A stretch of 64,000 nt of DNA from Streptomyces coacervatus (GTDB lineage: Bacteria; Actinomycetota; Actinomycetes; Streptomycetales; Streptomycetaceae). How positions within the stretch are numbered: the stretch's first letter is position 1; every line of letters starts with the position of its first letter. Under the pieces are notes generated by a model. The model did no database searches and was not told the DNA's origin. It worked only from the letters and a program-made list of their open reading frames with translations. A program made the translations under genes and the position numbers. Where the stretch lies: the NCBI RefSeq assembly GCF_029223485.1, contig NZ_JARHTP010000034.1, positions 1 through 64,000 of the forward strand. The letters are read 5' to 3'. Shown piece after piece: positions 62,047 through 64,000 of the stretch.

Positions 62047-62766
62047 ATGTGGGTCATGTCCGAGAGCGTCTCGGTGCGCTGTCCGGCCTGCCGGCGCGAG
62101 CACCTCTATGCGGCGCCGTCGTATCCGTGCACCTGCGGAGCGCCCGTCGCCCCGCCGCTGGACCGGCACGGGACGGCGACGGCCGTCACCCATCGGGCCT
62201 GGGCGGAGGACTGGGTCACCCTGCAGTGCGGCTCCTGCGGCCGCCGCGACCAGTGGCCGCGCCCGGAGCTGGGCTGCCCGTGCGGGACGGTACTGCGGAT
62301 CCCGGTGGCCGGGCAGACGGCCACGGCGGAGGTGGGCACAGAGGTCGCCCCGGCCCCGGCGAAGCGCCGCCTGCCCTTCCAGCCCGTCACCATCCGCACC
62401 GCCCGGGACGCGGTGACGGCCGCCGCCGTCTATCTGCGCTGGCTCGGCTACCGGGACATCCGCCGGGCCGACCAGCGGCCCCCGTCCGGCATCGGCATCG
62501 CCGCCCGCGGCCTGCTGGCCCAGGTCGACCCGACCGTGCGCGCGGCCTCGCTGCGGGACGTGGAGTGCCTGTGGCTGACCGCCATGACGGAGTCGGCGGC
62601 CTGCGTCTACTTCTCCCTGGCCGGGTACGCGACCGACGCCCGCACCCGCGCGGATGCGCTCGGCATGCCGCTGTTCGTTCTCGATCTCACGGGGACGCCG
62701 CAGCCGGTGAACAGTGTGGCCGGCGAACTGGACGCCGGCGCGCTGCACCGGAAGGAGCGTGATTAG
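62047..62766 (+). CDS. Zinc-ribbon protein with Mrr-like C-terminal domain
   Basis: This 239-aa protein has two zinc ribbons at the N-terminus ('VRCPACRREH' with 'YPCTCGAP', and 'LQCGSCGRRD' with 'LGCPCGTV'), an Ala/Pro linker, and a domain of about 115 residues ('ARDAVTAAAVYLRWLGYRDI', 'GIGIAARGLLAQVDPTVRAA', 'FVLDLTGTPQPVN'). That domain vaguely recalls Mrr/restriction endonuclease-like folds but lacks a clear D...ExK set. GGAGG lies three bases before ATG 62047 and twelve before ATG 62056, so the start is uncertain. The function is unknown. Confidence 0.75.
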   Translation: MWVMSESVSVRCPACRREHLYAAPSYPCTCGAPVAPPLDRHGTATAVTHRAWAEDWVTLQCGSCGRRDQWPRPELGCPCGTVLRIPVAGQTATAEVGTEVAPAPAKRRLPFQPVTIRTARDAVTAAAVYLRWLGYRDIRRADQRPPSGIGIAARGLLAQVDPTVRAASLRDVECLWLTAMTESAACVYFSLAGYATDARTRADALGMPLFVLDLTGTPQPVNSVAGELDAGALHRKERD

Positions 62767-62788
62767 GCTCGGGCCGGTGGGGGTTGAT

Positions 62789-62809
62789 CGCGCAGTTCCC
62801 CGCGCCCCT
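62789..62809. repeat. Dispersed CGCAGTTCCCCGCGCCCC element, second copy
   Basis: Identical over 21 bases to 43785-43805. It overlaps the stop codon of the convergent acyl-CoA ligase gene, between it and the zinc-ribbon gene. Confidence 0.75.
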
Positions 62810-64000
62810 AAACGGCGGTGTACTTCTCCCTTAGTTCGATCTTCCGTACCTTTCCGGACACCGTCATCGGGAAGGTCTCCAGGATCTGCACCCTGCTCGG
62901 GACCTTGTAGTGGGCCAGCTGTCCTTCGCAGAAGGCGCGCACGTCCTCCAGGGTCGGCGGGTCGGCCGGGTCGCGTGGGATCACGCAGGCCAGGACCTCC
63001 TCGCCGTACCGCTCGTCAGGCACCCCGACGACCTGGACGTCTGCGATCTTCGGGTGGCCGTAGAGGAACTCCTCGATCTCGCGCGGGTAGATGTTCTCGC
63101 CGCCTCGGATGATCATGTCCTTGATGCGGCCGACGATCTCGACATAGCCGTCCTCGCGCATCGTCGCCAGGTCCCCGGTGTGCATCCAGCGGCCGGGGTC
63201 TACGGCCTCGGCGGTCTTCTCGGGCTCGTTCCAGTAGCCGAGCATCACGCTGTAGCCGCGGGTGCACAACTCGCCCGCCTCGCCCCGGGGCTGGGTCACT
63301 CCGGTCGCCGGGTCGACGATCTTCACCTCGATGTGCGGGAGGACCCGGCCGACCGTTCCGGTGCGGTGTTCCAGGTCGTCGTCCCTACGGGTCTGGAGGG
63401 AGACCGGGGAGGTCTCCGTCATGCCGTAGCAGATGGAGACCTCCGCCATGTGCATCTCGGCGACCACCCGTTTCATCACTTCGACCGGGCAGGGCGAGCC
63501 CGCCATGATGCCGGTGCGCAGGGTGGAGAGGTCGTATGTCGCGAAGTCGGGGAGGTTCAGCTCCGCGATGAACATGGTGGGGACGCCGTAGAGGGACGTG
63601 CAGCGCTCCTGCTGGACGGCCTCCAGCGTGGCCTTCGGGTCGAAGGACGGTGCCGGGATCACCATGCACGCACCGTGCGAGGTCGCGGCGAGGTTGCCCA
63701 TCACCATGCCGAAGCAGTGATAGAAGGGCACCGGAATGCAGATCCGGTCCTGCTCGGTGTAGGCGATCGACTCACCGACGAAATAGCCGTTGTTGAGGAT
63801 GTTGTGATGGGAGAGGGTGGCCCCCTTGGGGAACCCTGTAGTGCCCGAGGTGTACTGGATGTTGATGGGGTCGTCGCAGGACAGGGCCTCGAAGGAGACG
63901 TCCGGGGTGGCACGCCGGAGCAGCGCCTGCCAGCTCGGGTCGCCGATGTACACGACCTCGCGCAACTCGGGGCAGCCGCCCCGCACTTGGCCGACCATCG
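62808..64000 (-). CDS. Acyl-CoA ligase (AMP-binding), partial
   Basis: The C-terminal 397 or so codons are present; the N-terminus lies beyond the right edge. Motifs are 'IQYTSGTTGFPKGATLSH' (P-loop), 'PVPFYHCFGMVMG', 'ICYGMTETSP', 'RWMHTGDLATMREDGYVEIVG' and the C-terminal 'MTVSGKVRKIELRE' (catalytic Lys). The overall type is that of medium- or long-chain fatty acyl-CoA synthetases of the AcsF2/FadD kind. The substrate is not certain. Confidence 0.92.
   Translation of the reverse strand, partial: MVGQVRGGCPELREVVYIGDPSWQALLRRATPDVSFEALSCDDPINIQYTSGTTGFPKGATLSHHNILNNGYFVGESIAYTEQDRICIPVPFYHCFGMVMGNLAATSHGACMVIPAPSFDPKATLEAVQQERCTSLYGVPTMFIAELNLPDFATYDLSTLRTGIMAGSPCPVEVMKRVVAEMHMAEVSICYGMTETSPVSLQTRRDDDLEHRTGTVGRVLPHIEVKIVDPATGVTQPRGEAGELCTRGYSVMLGYWNEPEKTAEAVDPGRWMHTGDLATMREDGYVEIVGRIKDMIIRGGENIYPREIEEFLYGHPKIADVQVVGVPDERYGEEVLACVIPRDPADPPTLEDVRAFCEGQLAHYKVPSRVQILETFPMTVSGKVRKIELREKYTAV

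Overview
The window looks like a Streptomyces chromosome. GC is very high with strong third-position GC bias, GTG starts are frequent, and the gene content is typical: modular PKS, LAL-type LuxR regulator, NarL-type two-component pair, a complete mce operon with its own ATPase, a uricase operon and a glyoxylate carboligase set. This is inferred from sequence only.

Region 1 (1-21.1 kb) is the edge of a polyketide biosynthetic cluster. A type I PKS gene runs off the left edge on the minus strand (ACP-KS-AT-KR-ACP-KS-AT-DH...). It begins with a bare acyl carrier protein domain, so its starter unit must be delivered by another enzyme. Divergent from it is a macrolide-type glycosyltransferase. Next come two membrane bPH_2 proteins, a five-helix membrane protein, a histidine kinase/response regulator pair, a 928-aa LAL regulator, a type II thioesterase and an unusual C-like/adenylation/PCP protein. 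The PKS/glycosyltransferase and thioesterase promoter regions share a 15-bp motif.

Region 2 (21.4-33.7 kb) is mixed: a divergent pair of IucA/IucC-type siderophore synthetases, an exported VWA protein with a partner, an HxlR regulator divergent from a frameshifted aminotransferase, a histidine phosphatase, a hot-dog thioesterase, a relic of an MFS transporter, an NmrA-like reductase, an AraC regulator, a DEDDh exonuclease and a TMEM175-type channel.

Region 3 (33.8-39.5 kb) is oxidative purine catabolism on the minus strand: OHCU decarboxylase, HIU hydrolase, uricase, 8-oxoguanine deaminase and a purine permease, with an HTH regulator and a thiamine-binding-type protein upstream. PolX, a lytic transglycosylase and a sigma factor with its own membrane anchor follow.

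Region 4 (43.9-54.9 kb) is a mce lipid-import operon: ATPase, two YrbE permeases, six MCE proteins (the fifth a lipoprotein) and two Mce-associated proteins, closed by a strong terminator.

Region 5 (54.9-62.0 kb) is glyoxylate assimilation (hyi, glxR, a catalase, gcl), followed by a zinc-ribbon protein and a partial acyl-CoA ligase. Two operator families link regions 3 and 5. An 18-bp palindrome, GYRGAAANNNNYTTCCRC, lies just downstream of the predicted -10 of hyi, catalase and gcl. A second element, TTCAACAAASTGTTGACG, overlaps the -35 of both the uricase operon and the catalase gene. The catalase therefore seems wired to both pathways, which fits disposal of the H2O2 made by uricase. The uricase-operon promoter is placed so that its transcript should be leaderless.
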